Source: Methylococcus mesophilus
GTDB taxonomy: Bacteria > Pseudomonadota > Gammaproteobacteria > Methylococcales > Methylococcaceae
DNA length: 64,000 nucleotides
Direction of reading: 5' to 3'
NCBI RefSeq assembly: GCF_026247885.1
Contig: NZ_CP110921.1
Location: 1,917,001 to 1,981,000 of the forward strand
Below are positions 23,959 through 31,476 of this stretch, in pieces. A program made the position numbers and the translations under genes. The notes under the pieces were generated by a model. That model was not told where the DNA came from. It searched no databases and worked only from the letters and a program-made list of their open reading frames with translations. How positions within the stretch are numbered: the first letter of the stretch is position 1; every line of letters begins with the position of its first letter.

Positions 23959-25221
23959 ATGCGTCATTCCTGGGTAGCCGACCGGGTCGAGTCCTGGCCG
24001 GTCGACAAGTTGCTGCCTTACGCCTGCAATGCCCGCACCCACTCGGACGCGCAGATCGCTCAGATCGCCGCCTCCATCGCCGAGTTCGGCTTCACCGCGC
24101 CGATCCTGGCGGGCGCGGACGGGGTGATCGTGGCCGGGCACGGGCGCTGGGCGGCGGCCCGCCAGCTGGGCCTGTCCCAGGTGCCGGTGATCGTGCTGGA
24201 TCACTTGAGCCCCACCCAGCGCCGTGCCCTGGTGATCGCCGACAACCGCATCGCCGAGAACGCAGGCTGGGATGAGTCCTTGCTCAAGCTCGAGCTGACG
24301 GCCCTGCAGGACGAAGACTTCAATCTGGGCTTGACCGGCTTCGATGCCGACGCCTTGCTGGACCTTTTGGCCGACGAGGCATCAGTCACCGAGGGCCAGA
24401 CCGAGGACGACGTGGCGCCCGACGTGCCGGTGCAACCGGTCTCTCGGCCGGGCGATGTCTGGATCCTGGGCTCCCATCGGCTGCTGTGCGGAGACGCCAC
24501 CCTGGCGGAGCACTACGACCGCCTCCTTGCCGGCGAATCTGTGGACATGGTGTTCACCGACCCGCCGTACAATGTGAACTACGCCAACTCGGCCAAGGAC
24601 AAGCTGCGCGGCAAGCATCGCGCGATCCTGAACGACAACCTGGGCGAGGGCTTCTCGGACTTTCTGCTGGCGGCGCTGACTCCGATGCTCGCCCACTGCA
24701 AGGGCGCCGTCTACATCGCTATGTCCTCCAGCGAACTCGATACGCTGCAGTCTGCCTTCCGTACCGCCGGCGGCCACTGGTCGACGTTCATCATCTGGGC
24801 CAAGAACACGTTTACCCTGGGCCGTGCAGATTACCAGCGCCAGTACGAACCGATCCTGTACGGTTGGGCCGCAGGCGCCCAGCGCCATTGGTGCGGCGAT
24901 CGTGACCAAGGCGATGTGTGGCAGATCAACAAGCCGGTGAAGAACGATCTGCACCCGACCATGAAGCCGGTGGAACTTGTGGAGCGGGCCCTCCGCAATT
25001 CCAGCCGGCCCGGCGACGTGATCCTGGATCCGTTCGGCGGTTCGGGCACCACCTTGATCGCCGCCGAAAAGTCGGGACGGGTGGCGCGGCTGATCGAACT
25101 GGACCCGAAGTACGTCGATGTCATCGTTCGCCGCTGGCAGGATTGGACGGGGAAACAAGCCACCCGCGAAGCAGATGGGCTCGCGTTCGATGCCCTCGTG
25201 TCCGAGACGGCGGGGGGTTAA
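23959..25221 (+). CDS. ParB-like domain fused to N6-adenine-type DNA methyltransferase (DPPY)
   Basis: This 420-residue fusion has a ParB/Srx-type domain at residues 1-110 (LPYACNARTHSD, IVAGHGRWAAAR). Methyltransferase motif IV is DPPY at 201-204 (FTDPPYNVNYANS), and motif I is LDPFGGSGTTL near the end. The order IV before I marks beta class; DPPY is typical of adenine-N6 enzymes. It is the second of two such fusions separated by a TA cluster. The ATG lies in the leader of the divergent Phd-type gene. The likely role is protection of the phage genome from restriction. Confidence 0.88.
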   Translation: MRHSWVADRVESWPVDKLLPYACNARTHSDAQIAQIAASIAEFGFTAPILAGADGVIVAGHGRWAAARQLGLSQVPVIVLDHLSPTQRRALVIADNRIAENAGWDESLLKLELTALQDEDFNLGLTGFDADALLDLLADEASVTEGQTEDDVAPDVPVQPVSRPGDVWILGSHRLLCGDATLAEHYDRLLAGESVDMVFTDPPYNVNYANSAKDKLRGKHRAILNDNLGEGFSDFLLAALTPMLAHCKGAVYIAMSSSELDTLQSAFRTAGGHWSTFIIWAKNTFTLGRADYQRQYEPILYGWAAGAQRHWCGDRDQGDVWQINKPVKNDLHPTMKPVELVERALRNSSRPGDVILDPFGGSGTTLIAAEKSGRVARLIELDPKYVDVIVRRWQDWTGKQATREADGLAFDALVSETAGG

Positions 25222-25227
25222 TCGGAC

Positions 25228-25506
25228 TCAGACGTCTTGCCGTTTGATGTCGCGGTAGAAATTCTCATGCGGACCGAAGGTGAGCAGCTTGAGGGTGTCC
25301 GGTGCGAGGATCCGATAGGCCAACAGACACAGCGCATTCGACAAGCGGAATTTGTAAACCCGAACGCCGGCCAAATCGCCGACCTTGGCGACACCGATTT
25401 CCGGATCGGCGGCGATGGCGCGCACCACCTCGTCGAGGTCCAGCTTCTGGGGCCGATTGAGTTTCTTCGCCGCCCGATCGAAGGTGGGCGTAACTTGTAG
25501 GCGCAT
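25228..25506 (-). CDS. RelE/ParE-superfamily toxin (copy 1 of a ParD-linked pair)
   Basis: This 92-residue toxin has the RelE/ParE fold pattern FDRAAKKLNRPQKLDLDEVV, VRVYKFRLSNALCLLAYRIL, ending with TFGPHENFYRDIKR. The last segment is nearly the same in the toxin at 30917, so the two are paralogues. The gene follows its antitoxin with an ATGA overlap. The target is not predictable beyond the family (mRNA or gyrase). Confidence 0.82.
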   Translation of the reverse strand: MRLQVTPTFDRAAKKLNRPQKLDLDEVVRAIAADPEIGVAKVGDLAGVRVYKFRLSNALCLLAYRILAPDTLKLLTFGPHENFYRDIKRQDV

Positions 25507-25715
25507 CAGCCGAAGCGGTATTCGCCGATGGCCTCTTCCTCATCTGCGACCAGGATGTCGCGGATCAGGGTAAACGGCAGATCCGGGTTCTCCTCGGCGA
25601 TCTTGCCGATCATCGACCAGTGCTCGATCTGCTTGGGCACCGAACGGTGCTCGATGTGAGCATAGCGCCGGGCCTGCTCCACCAGGTGCTCGGACAGTTT
25701 GACAGTGACGGACAT
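25506..25715 (-). CDS. ParD-like antitoxin (copy 1)
   Basis: This 69-residue antitoxin is of the ParD-like family: MSVTVKLSEHLVEQARRYAH, then RSVPKQIEHWSMIGKIAEEN. The first ~20 residues form a ribbon-helix-helix-type start. The ATG at 25715 is chosen because the family begins there. It overlaps the toxin start (ATGA). A minus-strand TACACT (25744-25739) could be its -10. Confidence 0.8.
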   Translation of the reverse strand: MSVTVKLSEHLVEQARRYAHIEHRSVPKQIEHWSMIGKIAEENPDLPFTLIRDILVADEEEAIGEYRFG

Positions 25716-25825
25716 GGCGGACTCCGGCGCAAAATCGCAGTGTAGCCCCAAAGGTGCCCTGACGGAACCTTCCGCATCGCGCCGGTGGGGGTGCGGGGCA
25801 CAGGTGGTCCCGCGCCCCAGCTCGA

Positions 25826-26335
25826 TCATCCGATCTTGTAGATGCGATCGCCCCCTTCCGGCTTATCCGACACCAGGGTGAGCCTGAGTTTCTTCTTGAA
25901 GGCGCCGGCAAACAAGCCCCGCACGGAGTGGGCCTGCCAACCGGTCTCGGCGCAGATCTGCGGAATCGTGGCGCCTTCGGGTCGGTGCAGCATCCGGATG
26001 ACTTCGGCTTGCTTGCTGTCCTCGCGGCTCTTTCGGACTCGCTTCCCGGTGGCGTTGGCCTCGGCGGCCTCGGCGTTGCTGGCGGGCATTTCGGTTTCTG
26101 CGCTGGGAGATATCGGCACCGGAGGCGTTCGGCCCACGGCGGCAAAACCTTCGGCGGTGACGCAATGATCCCCGCCGTTCAATGCGATCAATCCTCGCTT
26201 GAGCAGTCCGTCGAGGACTTTCCGGCGGGCGCCGCCCTTGATGTTGTCCGGAAACCAGTCGATGCGCCCCGCCGTGTGCTCGATCGCATGGTCGAGGATC
26301 CGGCGCTGGGTGTCGGTCAGGGAGAGTGTGTTCAT
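25826..26335 (-). CDS. DUF3489 protein
   Basis: This 169-residue protein has a C-terminal DUF3489 domain: SKQAEVIRMLHRPEGATIPQ, then TGWQAHSVRGLFAGAFKKKL. The family resembles a winged helix and its function is unknown. The N-terminal half (DTQRRILDHAIEHTAGRIDW, RKVLDGLLKRGLIAL) also looks like a winged helix. DUF3489 genes are common in prophages near methyltransferase genes. Confidence 0.82.
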   Translation of the reverse strand: MNTLSLTDTQRRILDHAIEHTAGRIDWFPDNIKGGARRKVLDGLLKRGLIALNGGDHCVTAEGFAAVGRTPPVPISPSAETEMPASNAEAAEANATGKRVRKSREDSKQAEVIRMLHRPEGATIPQICAETGWQAHSVRGLFAGAFKKKLRLTLVSDKPEGGDRIYKIG

Positions 26336-26432
26336 GTCGATGCTCCTCAGTGCTTGGGTTTGGGGCAGCGTCGCCGCCGTCCCTCTGTCAGTGGACGCCC
26401 GACGGGATCCGCCAGGCGTGCAATTGATGTGT

Positions 26433-26627
26433 TCAAGTGTTGGCGGCGGCGGACTTGGTGCGCCGTCCAGCCTCGATCCCTGCCTGGTACGCCGCCTCCA
26501 GCGCGGCTTTGAGGCACCAGACCGCCATGTCGTGGAAATCGAGGTGATCCGAGTTTTGGGTTTCTAGGGTATCGATCCCGAGATGCTGCTGGGCGTTCCG
26601 GGTCAGTAAGGCGTCGCGTGGCGTCAT
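26433..26627 (-). CDS. DUF6900 protein
   Basis: This 64-residue protein carries the DUF6900 pattern RDALLTRNAQQHLGIDTLET, then DHLDFHDMAVWCLKAALEAA. The function is unknown. Family members are small proteins found near DUF3489 and restriction-evasion genes in mobile elements. It is transcribed leftward toward the DUF3489 gene and is probably co-transcribed with it (97-base gap). Confidence 0.78.
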   Translation of the reverse strand: MTPRDALLTRNAQQHLGIDTLETQNSDHLDFHDMAVWCLKAALEAAYQAGIEAGRRTKSAAANT

Positions 26628-26720
26628 GGCGTAGTTCTCGTGGTGGCGTGGATGACGACGCCATGAACGCGCTGTTCCGAACACAAGCCAAGCAAAATCC
26701 ACAGCCATTCGAAGCGGCCG

Positions 26721-27248
26721 ATGGGACTCTCGATCCGCGCCTACGCCCGCCACCGCGGCGTCACCGACACCGCCGTGCACAAGGCCATCCGGACCGGCCG
26801 CATCACGCCCGAAGCCGATGGGAGCATCGATCCGGACAAGGCCGATCGGGAATGGGCCAGGAATTCGGATGCGCCGAAGGCCGGGACGCGTCAACCCGCG
26901 GTACGGGTTGCGGTGCCCGACGCCTCCCACGACAGCGGGCCGTCCATGCCCGCCGGCGGCACCTCGCTGCTGCAGGCCCGAACGGTCAACGAGGTGGTCA
27001 AGGCCCAGACCAACAAGGTCCGCCTGGCCAAGCTCAAGGGCGATCTGGTCGACCGCGCTGCGGCCATCGCCCAGGTGTTCACCCTGGCCCGGGCCGAGCG
27101 CGACGCCTGGCTGAACTGGCCTGCGCGGATCTCGGCGCCGCTTGCGGCGGAACTGGGTATCGATCCGCACACCCTGCACGTCGCCCTGGAGACGGCCGTG
27201 CGAGAACACCTGCAGGAACTGGGCGAACTGCGGCCCCGAATCGACTGA
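26721..27248 (+). CDS. phage terminase small subunit (Nu1-like)
   Basis: This 175-residue protein starts with a winged-helix/HTH region SIRAYARHRGVTDTAVHKAI followed by TGRITPEADGSIDPDKADRE. This is typical of Nu1-type small subunits that recognise the packaging site. The C-terminal helical part (VDRAAAIAQVFTLARAERDA, W-x-x-W-P) assembles the terminase. It is directly followed by the large subunit without a gap. Confidence 0.82.
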   Translation: MGLSIRAYARHRGVTDTAVHKAIRTGRITPEADGSIDPDKADREWARNSDAPKAGTRQPAVRVAVPDASHDSGPSMPAGGTSLLQARTVNEVVKAQTNKVRLAKLKGDLVDRAAAIAQVFTLARAERDAWLNWPARISAPLAAELGIDPHTLHVALETAVREHLQELGELRPRID

Positions 27249-29300
27249 ATGCCGAACGACGATGACGGCGCGGACGCGATTGCCCGCGCCTGGCGCGACG
27301 GGCTGACGCCGGATCCGCTGCTGACCGTGTCCGAGTGGGCCGACCGCCACCGGGTGCTGTCCAGCAAGGCATCAAGCGAACCGGGCCGCTGGCGCACCGC
27401 CCGGACGCCTTACCTGCGCGAGATCATGGACTGCCTATCGCCGGCCTCGCCGGTGGAGCGGGTGGTGTTCATGAAAGGGGCCCAACTCGGCGCGACCGAG
27501 ATGGGCTCGAACTGGATCGGTTTTTGTGTCCATCACGCGCCGGGCCCGATGATGGCGGTGTGGCCGACGGTGGAGATGGCCAAGCGCAACTCCCGCCAGC
27601 GCATCGACCCGCTGATCGAGGAATCGCCGGCTTTGGCCGCGCTGATAGCGCCGGCCCGCAGCCGCGATTCCGGCAACACCATGCTGGCCAAGGAGTTCCG
27701 TGGCGGGGTCCTGGTGATGACCGGCGCCAACAGCGCGGTGGGGCTGCGATCGATGCCGGTGCGCTACCTGTTCCTGGACGAGGTCGACGGCTATCCGCCG
27801 GACGTCGAGGGCGAAGGCGATGCGATCGCCCTGGCCGAGGCCCGCACCCGCACCTTCGCCCGCCGCAAGATCTTCGTCGTCTCGACCCCGACGATCTCAG
27901 GAGCCAGCGCCATCGAGCGCGAGTACGAGGCGTCGGACCAGCGCCGCTATTTCGTGCCGTGTCCACACTGTGGCCAGTTCCAATGGCTGCGCTTCGAGCA
28001 GCTGCGCTGGGAGCGCGGGCGGCCGGAGACGGTCGGCTACGTCTGCGAAGGCTGCGAACGGCCGATTCCGGAACATCACAAGGGCGACATGCTGGCACAG
28101 GGTGAATGGCGGGCCTTGGCGCCCGAGCACGGCGCCAAGACTGCCGGTTTTCATCTGTCCTCGCTGTACAGCCCGCTAGGCTGGCGCAGCTGGCGTGACA
28201 TCGCCGCGGCCTGGGACAGTGCGGTGCACCCGGTCTCGGGTGGCCCGTCCGCGATCAAGACCTTCAAGAACACCGAGCTGGGCGAGACCTGGGTCGAGGA
28301 CGGCGAGACGCCGGACTGGCAACGCCTGCTGGAACGCCGCGAAGACTATACGATCGGCACGGTACCGCTCGGCGGTTTGTTGTTGGCGGGCGGCGCCGAC
28401 GTGCAAAAGGATCGCATCGAGGTCTCGATCTGGGCCTTCGGCCGCGGCAAGTCCGCCTGGCTGGTGGAACACCGGGTTTTGATGGGCGATACGGGCCGGG
28501 AACCGGTATGGGCGGAGCTCGCGTCGATGCTCGAGGAACGCTGGAGCCATGCCGTCGGGGCGTTGCTGCCCTTGGCGCGTCTTGCCCTGGACACCGGCTA
28601 CGCCACCCAGGAGGCCTATGCCTTCGTCCGCCGACTCAAGGATCCTCGGGTGATGGCGGTCAAGGGCGTCCCCCGCGGCGCGGCCCTGATCGGCACCCCC
28701 ACCGCGGTGGACCTCACCCAGGGCGGCCGGAAACTGCGCCGCGGCATCAAGGTGTTCGCAGTGGCGGTCGGCATCGCCAAGCTGGAGTTCTACAACGCGT
28801 TGCGTAAGACCGCCGAGGTGGGCGAGGACGGCACCACCCTGGTCTATCCGCCGGGCTACATCCATCTGCCGAGGATGGACGCCGAGTACCTGCAGCAGCT
28901 CTGCGCCGAGCAGCTGGTGACCCGCCGCGACCGCCACGGCTTCGCCCGGCGCGAGTGGCAGAAGCTCAGGGAGCGCAACGAGGCGCTGGACTGCTACGTC
29001 TACGCCCGGGCCGCTGCCGCGGCCGCCGGGCTGGACCGCTACGAGGAACGACATTGGCGCGCCCTGGAGGAACAGCTCGGTGTCGGTCCGCCGCCGGATT
29101 CCGAACCGCCGTTACAACCGATCGATCCCCAGCGCCCACCGACTCCGGTGGGCGTTCCGTTTCCAGCCCGGTCGATCTTCGCGCCGGGTGATCCGCAGCC
29201 GCTGGCTGGCTTGAGACCGAAGAAAGCTTATCGATGGCCTATTCCGCAGAACACCTGCAAGCCCTGGAAACCGCCCTGGCCCGGGGCGAGCGTCGGGTGA
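27249..29300 (+). CDS. phage terminase large subunit (GpA family)
   Basis: This 683-residue packaging motor has a Walker A-like KGAQLGATEMGSN, Walker B YLFLDEVDGYP, a zinc pair CPHCG / CEGCE in the middle and a C-terminal nuclease region (LDCYVYARAAAA nearby). It belongs to the lambda GpA family. Its last ~22 codons overlap the gpW gene in another frame. It works with the small subunit to cut concatemers and fill heads, consistent with a cos-type phage. Confidence 0.93.
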   Translation: MPNDDDGADAIARAWRDGLTPDPLLTVSEWADRHRVLSSKASSEPGRWRTARTPYLREIMDCLSPASPVERVVFMKGAQLGATEMGSNWIGFCVHHAPGPMMAVWPTVEMAKRNSRQRIDPLIEESPALAALIAPARSRDSGNTMLAKEFRGGVLVMTGANSAVGLRSMPVRYLFLDEVDGYPPDVEGEGDAIALAEARTRTFARRKIFVVSTPTISGASAIEREYEASDQRRYFVPCPHCGQFQWLRFEQLRWERGRPETVGYVCEGCERPIPEHHKGDMLAQGEWRALAPEHGAKTAGFHLSSLYSPLGWRSWRDIAAAWDSAVHPVSGGPSAIKTFKNTELGETWVEDGETPDWQRLLERREDYTIGTVPLGGLLLAGGADVQKDRIEVSIWAFGRGKSAWLVEHRVLMGDTGREPVWAELASMLEERWSHAVGALLPLARLALDTGYATQEAYAFVRRLKDPRVMAVKGVPRGAALIGTPTAVDLTQGGRKLRRGIKVFAVAVGIAKLEFYNALRKTAEVGEDGTTLVYPPGYIHLPRMDAEYLQQLCAEQLVTRRDRHGFARREWQKLRERNEALDCYVYARAAAAAAGLDRYEERHWRALEEQLGVGPPPDSEPPLQPIDPQRPPTPVGVPFPARSIFAPGDPQPLAGLRPKKAYRWPIPQNTCKPWKPPWPGASVG

Positions 29301-29437
29301 CGTTCCAGGACCGCAGTGTCGAGTACCGCTCGGTGGAGGAGCTGAAGGCAGCGATCCGCGAGGTGAAACGCGGCTTGGCGGCCCAGGTCGGACCGGTGGC
29401 CCGGCAGCTCCGCATCACCACGCGCAAGGCCACCTGA
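29234..29437 (+). CDS. gpW-like head-tail connector protein
   Basis: This 67-residue protein has the gpW pattern: EHLQALETALARGERRVTFQ, then VEYRSVEELKAAIREVKRGL. In lambda gpW stabilises filled heads before gpFII and the tail join. It starts inside the end of the terminase gene and its stop overlaps the portal ATG (TGATG). Confidence 0.85.
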   Translation: MAYSAEHLQALETALARGERRVTFQDRSVEYRSVEELKAAIREVKRGLAAQVGPVARQLRITTRKAT

Positions 29438-30927
29438 TGGGCTGGTGGCAGCGGTTGCGCTTGGGGCTGTTCGGCGGACCGGCGCCGACCTACGACGGCA
29501 CCGGCGGCGGCCGCCGGGCGCTGGCCTGGCAGGTCGGCAATCCGGGCGCGGTGGCGGCGCTGGCCTACAGCCAGGACGAGCTGCGGGCCAAGAGCCGCGA
29601 CCAAGTGCGGCGCAACGTCTGGGCCGCCGCCGGGGTGGAGGCTTATGTGGCCAATGCCATCGGCACCGGCATCAAGCCGCAGTCGATGGCGGCCGACGTC
29701 ACGGTCCGCTCCGCCATCCAGGCGCTCTGGGCCCACTGGGGCGATGACGCCGATGCGGCCGGACTGACCGATGTCTACGGGCTGCAGGCCCTGGCCTGCC
29801 GCGCCCTGGTGGAAGGCGGCGAGGCGCTGGTGCGGCTGCGCTACCGGCGGCCGGAGGATGGCTTGAGCGTAGGACTCCAGCTGCAGGTGCTGGAGCCGGA
29901 ACATCTGCCCGTCGCCCTGAACCGGGAGCTGCCTTCAGGGAACGTGATCCGAGCCGGCATCGAATTCGATCGGTTGGGACGGCGGGTGGCCTATCACCTG
30001 TACCGCTCGCATCCGGAGGACGGCGCCTTGGCGCCGATGTCCGGGGCGGGCGGCTTGGACACGGTGCGGGTCGACGCCAGCGAGGTAATCCATCTGTTCC
30101 GTCCCCTGCGCCCCGGCCAGATCCGGGGCGAACCCTGGCTGGCGCGGGCGTTGGTGAAGCTGCATGAGCTGGACCAGTACGACGACGCCGAGCTGGTGCG
30201 GAAGAAGACCGCGGCGATGTTCGCCGGCTTCATCACCCGGCTGGCGCCGGAGGATCCGCTCATGGGCGAAGGACCGGCCGACGCCCAGGGGGTGGCCCTG
30301 GCGGGGCTGGAACCGGGGACCCTGCAGCTGCTGGAGCCGGGCGAGGACGTGCGCTTCAGCCAGCCGGCCGACGTCGGGGCGAGCTACGCCGAGTTCCTGC
30401 GTATGCAGTTCCGGGCGGTGGCGGCGGCCATGGGCATCACCTACGAGATGCTGACCGGCGACCTGACCCAGGTCAACTATTCCTCGATCCGCGCGGGGCT
30501 CCTGGAGTTCCGCCGCCGCTGCGAGGCGATCCAACACGGCGTCATCGTGTTCCAGCTGTGCCGGCCGGTGTGGCGGGCCTGGATGACCCAGGCGGTGCTG
30601 GAAGGGGCTCTGGAACTTCCCGGCTTCAGCCGCAGGACACGCGAGTACTTGGCGGTGAAATGGGTTCCGCAGGGCTGGCAGTGGGTCGATCCCAAGAAAG
30701 AGTTCGATGCCTTGCAGACGGCGATCCGGGCCGGCCTCCTATCGCGTTCGGAGGCGATCTCGGCCTTTGGTTACGACGCCGAAGACGTCGACCGGGAGAT
30801 CGCCGCCGACAACGCCCGGGCGGATGCATTGGGGCTGGTGTTCGATTCGGACCCCCGGCATGACCGCGCTGCCGCGCCGGCCAGGGGATCGGCGCCGGCA
30901 GCCGGTGGAAACCGGGTCAGCGTTTGA
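29437..30927 (+). CDS. phage portal protein (lambda family)
   Basis: This 496-residue portal protein of the lambda GpB family forms the dodecameric ring through which DNA enters the head. Landmarks are RDQVRRNVWAAAGVEAYVAN, VIHLFRPLRPGQIRGEPWL and LTGDLTQVNYSSIRAGLLEF. The C-terminal tail is short and low-complexity. Its last 11 bases overlap the end of a TA toxin gene on the other strand. Confidence 0.93.
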   Translation: MGWWQRLRLGLFGGPAPTYDGTGGGRRALAWQVGNPGAVAALAYSQDELRAKSRDQVRRNVWAAAGVEAYVANAIGTGIKPQSMAADVTVRSAIQALWAHWGDDADAAGLTDVYGLQALACRALVEGGEALVRLRYRRPEDGLSVGLQLQVLEPEHLPVALNRELPSGNVIRAGIEFDRLGRRVAYHLYRSHPEDGALAPMSGAGGLDTVRVDASEVIHLFRPLRPGQIRGEPWLARALVKLHELDQYDDAELVRKKTAAMFAGFITRLAPEDPLMGEGPADAQGVALAGLEPGTLQLLEPGEDVRFSQPADVGASYAEFLRMQFRAVAAAMGITYEMLTGDLTQVNYSSIRAGLLEFRRRCEAIQHGVIVFQLCRPVWRAWMTQAVLEGALELPGFSRRTREYLAVKWVPQGWQWVDPKKEFDALQTAIRAGLLSRSEAISAFGYDAEDVDREIAADNARADALGLVFDSDPRHDRAAAPARGSAPAAGGNRVSV

Positions 30928-31195
30928 GGTCGCGATAGAAATTCTCGTGCGGCCCCACGGCCTCGAGATAGACCAGGCTCAAGCCGTCATCGCGGGTGTA
31001 GCCGAGCAGGTAGAGCTGCACCTGGCTGCGGATTTTATAGACCCACAGCCGGGCCAGATCGCCTTTCTTTTTCTCACCGACGCCCGGATCGCTGGCGATC
31101 ACCGCGACCGCCGCATCGACGTCGGCCGCCACTGGATCGTGCAGTTTCTTGTAGGCGCGCGCGAAACGGCGCGTCTGCAGCACCTGCCAGTTCAC
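30917..31195 (-). CDS. RelE/ParE-superfamily toxin inside the capsid operon (copy 2)
   Basis: This 92-residue toxin is paralogous to the one at 25228: FARAYKKLHDPVAADVDAAV, LWVYKIRSQVQLYLLGYTRD and the shared ending GPHENFYRDLKR. It is transcribed against the late operon and its 3' end overlaps the portal gene by 11 bases. It starts within the end of the antitoxin gene (4-base overlap). Confidence 0.82.
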   Translation of the reverse strand: MNWQVLQTRRFARAYKKLHDPVAADVDAAVAVIASDPGVGEKKKGDLARLWVYKIRSQVQLYLLGYTRDDGLSLVYLEAVGPHENFYRDLKR

Positions 31196-31416
31196 CGGCG
31201 GGTACGCGGTACGAACGGTGTGGCTTGCTCAGGCGACTCATTCAGCGCCATCAGGCTTTCGGCGATGAAGGAAGCCGGCAGATCCGGGTTGTCCAGCGCG
31301 GCACGCCCAACTTTGGCCCAGAACTCGATCTGCCCCTGCACGGTGCGGAACTCGGCCTTGGCCGCCGCGCGGGCTTCCTCGATCAAGGTTTCATCGATAC
31401 GGACGGAGACGCTCAT
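31192..31416 (-). CDS. ParD-like antitoxin (copy 2)
   Basis: This 74-residue antitoxin is of the ParD-like family, starting MSVSVRIDETLIEEARAAA and continuing TVQGQIEFWAKVGRAALDN. It is a paralogue of the 25506 antitoxin (both begin MSVxVxxxExLxEEAR-like). It is encoded before its toxin, with ATGA overlap, and driven from a promoter between it and the protease gene. Confidence 0.8.
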   Translation of the reverse strand: MSVSVRIDETLIEEARAAAKAEFRTVQGQIEFWAKVGRAALDNPDLPASFIAESLMALNESPEQATPFVPRTRR

Positions 31417-31442
31417 GATCGGTTCTCAAGTAGTTCGCCACA

Positions 31443-31471
31443 ATTGTAGTCAGAGCGGCCGGGGTGGGCAA
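31443..31471 (-). promoter_or_regulatory. leftward promoter of the embedded TA pair
   Basis: On the minus strand TTGCCC (31471-31466) and TACAAT (31448-31443) are 17 bases apart, about 27 bases before the antitoxin ATG. It lets the TA pair be expressed while the late operon is silent. Confidence 0.5.
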
Positions 31472-31476
31472 GGCTG

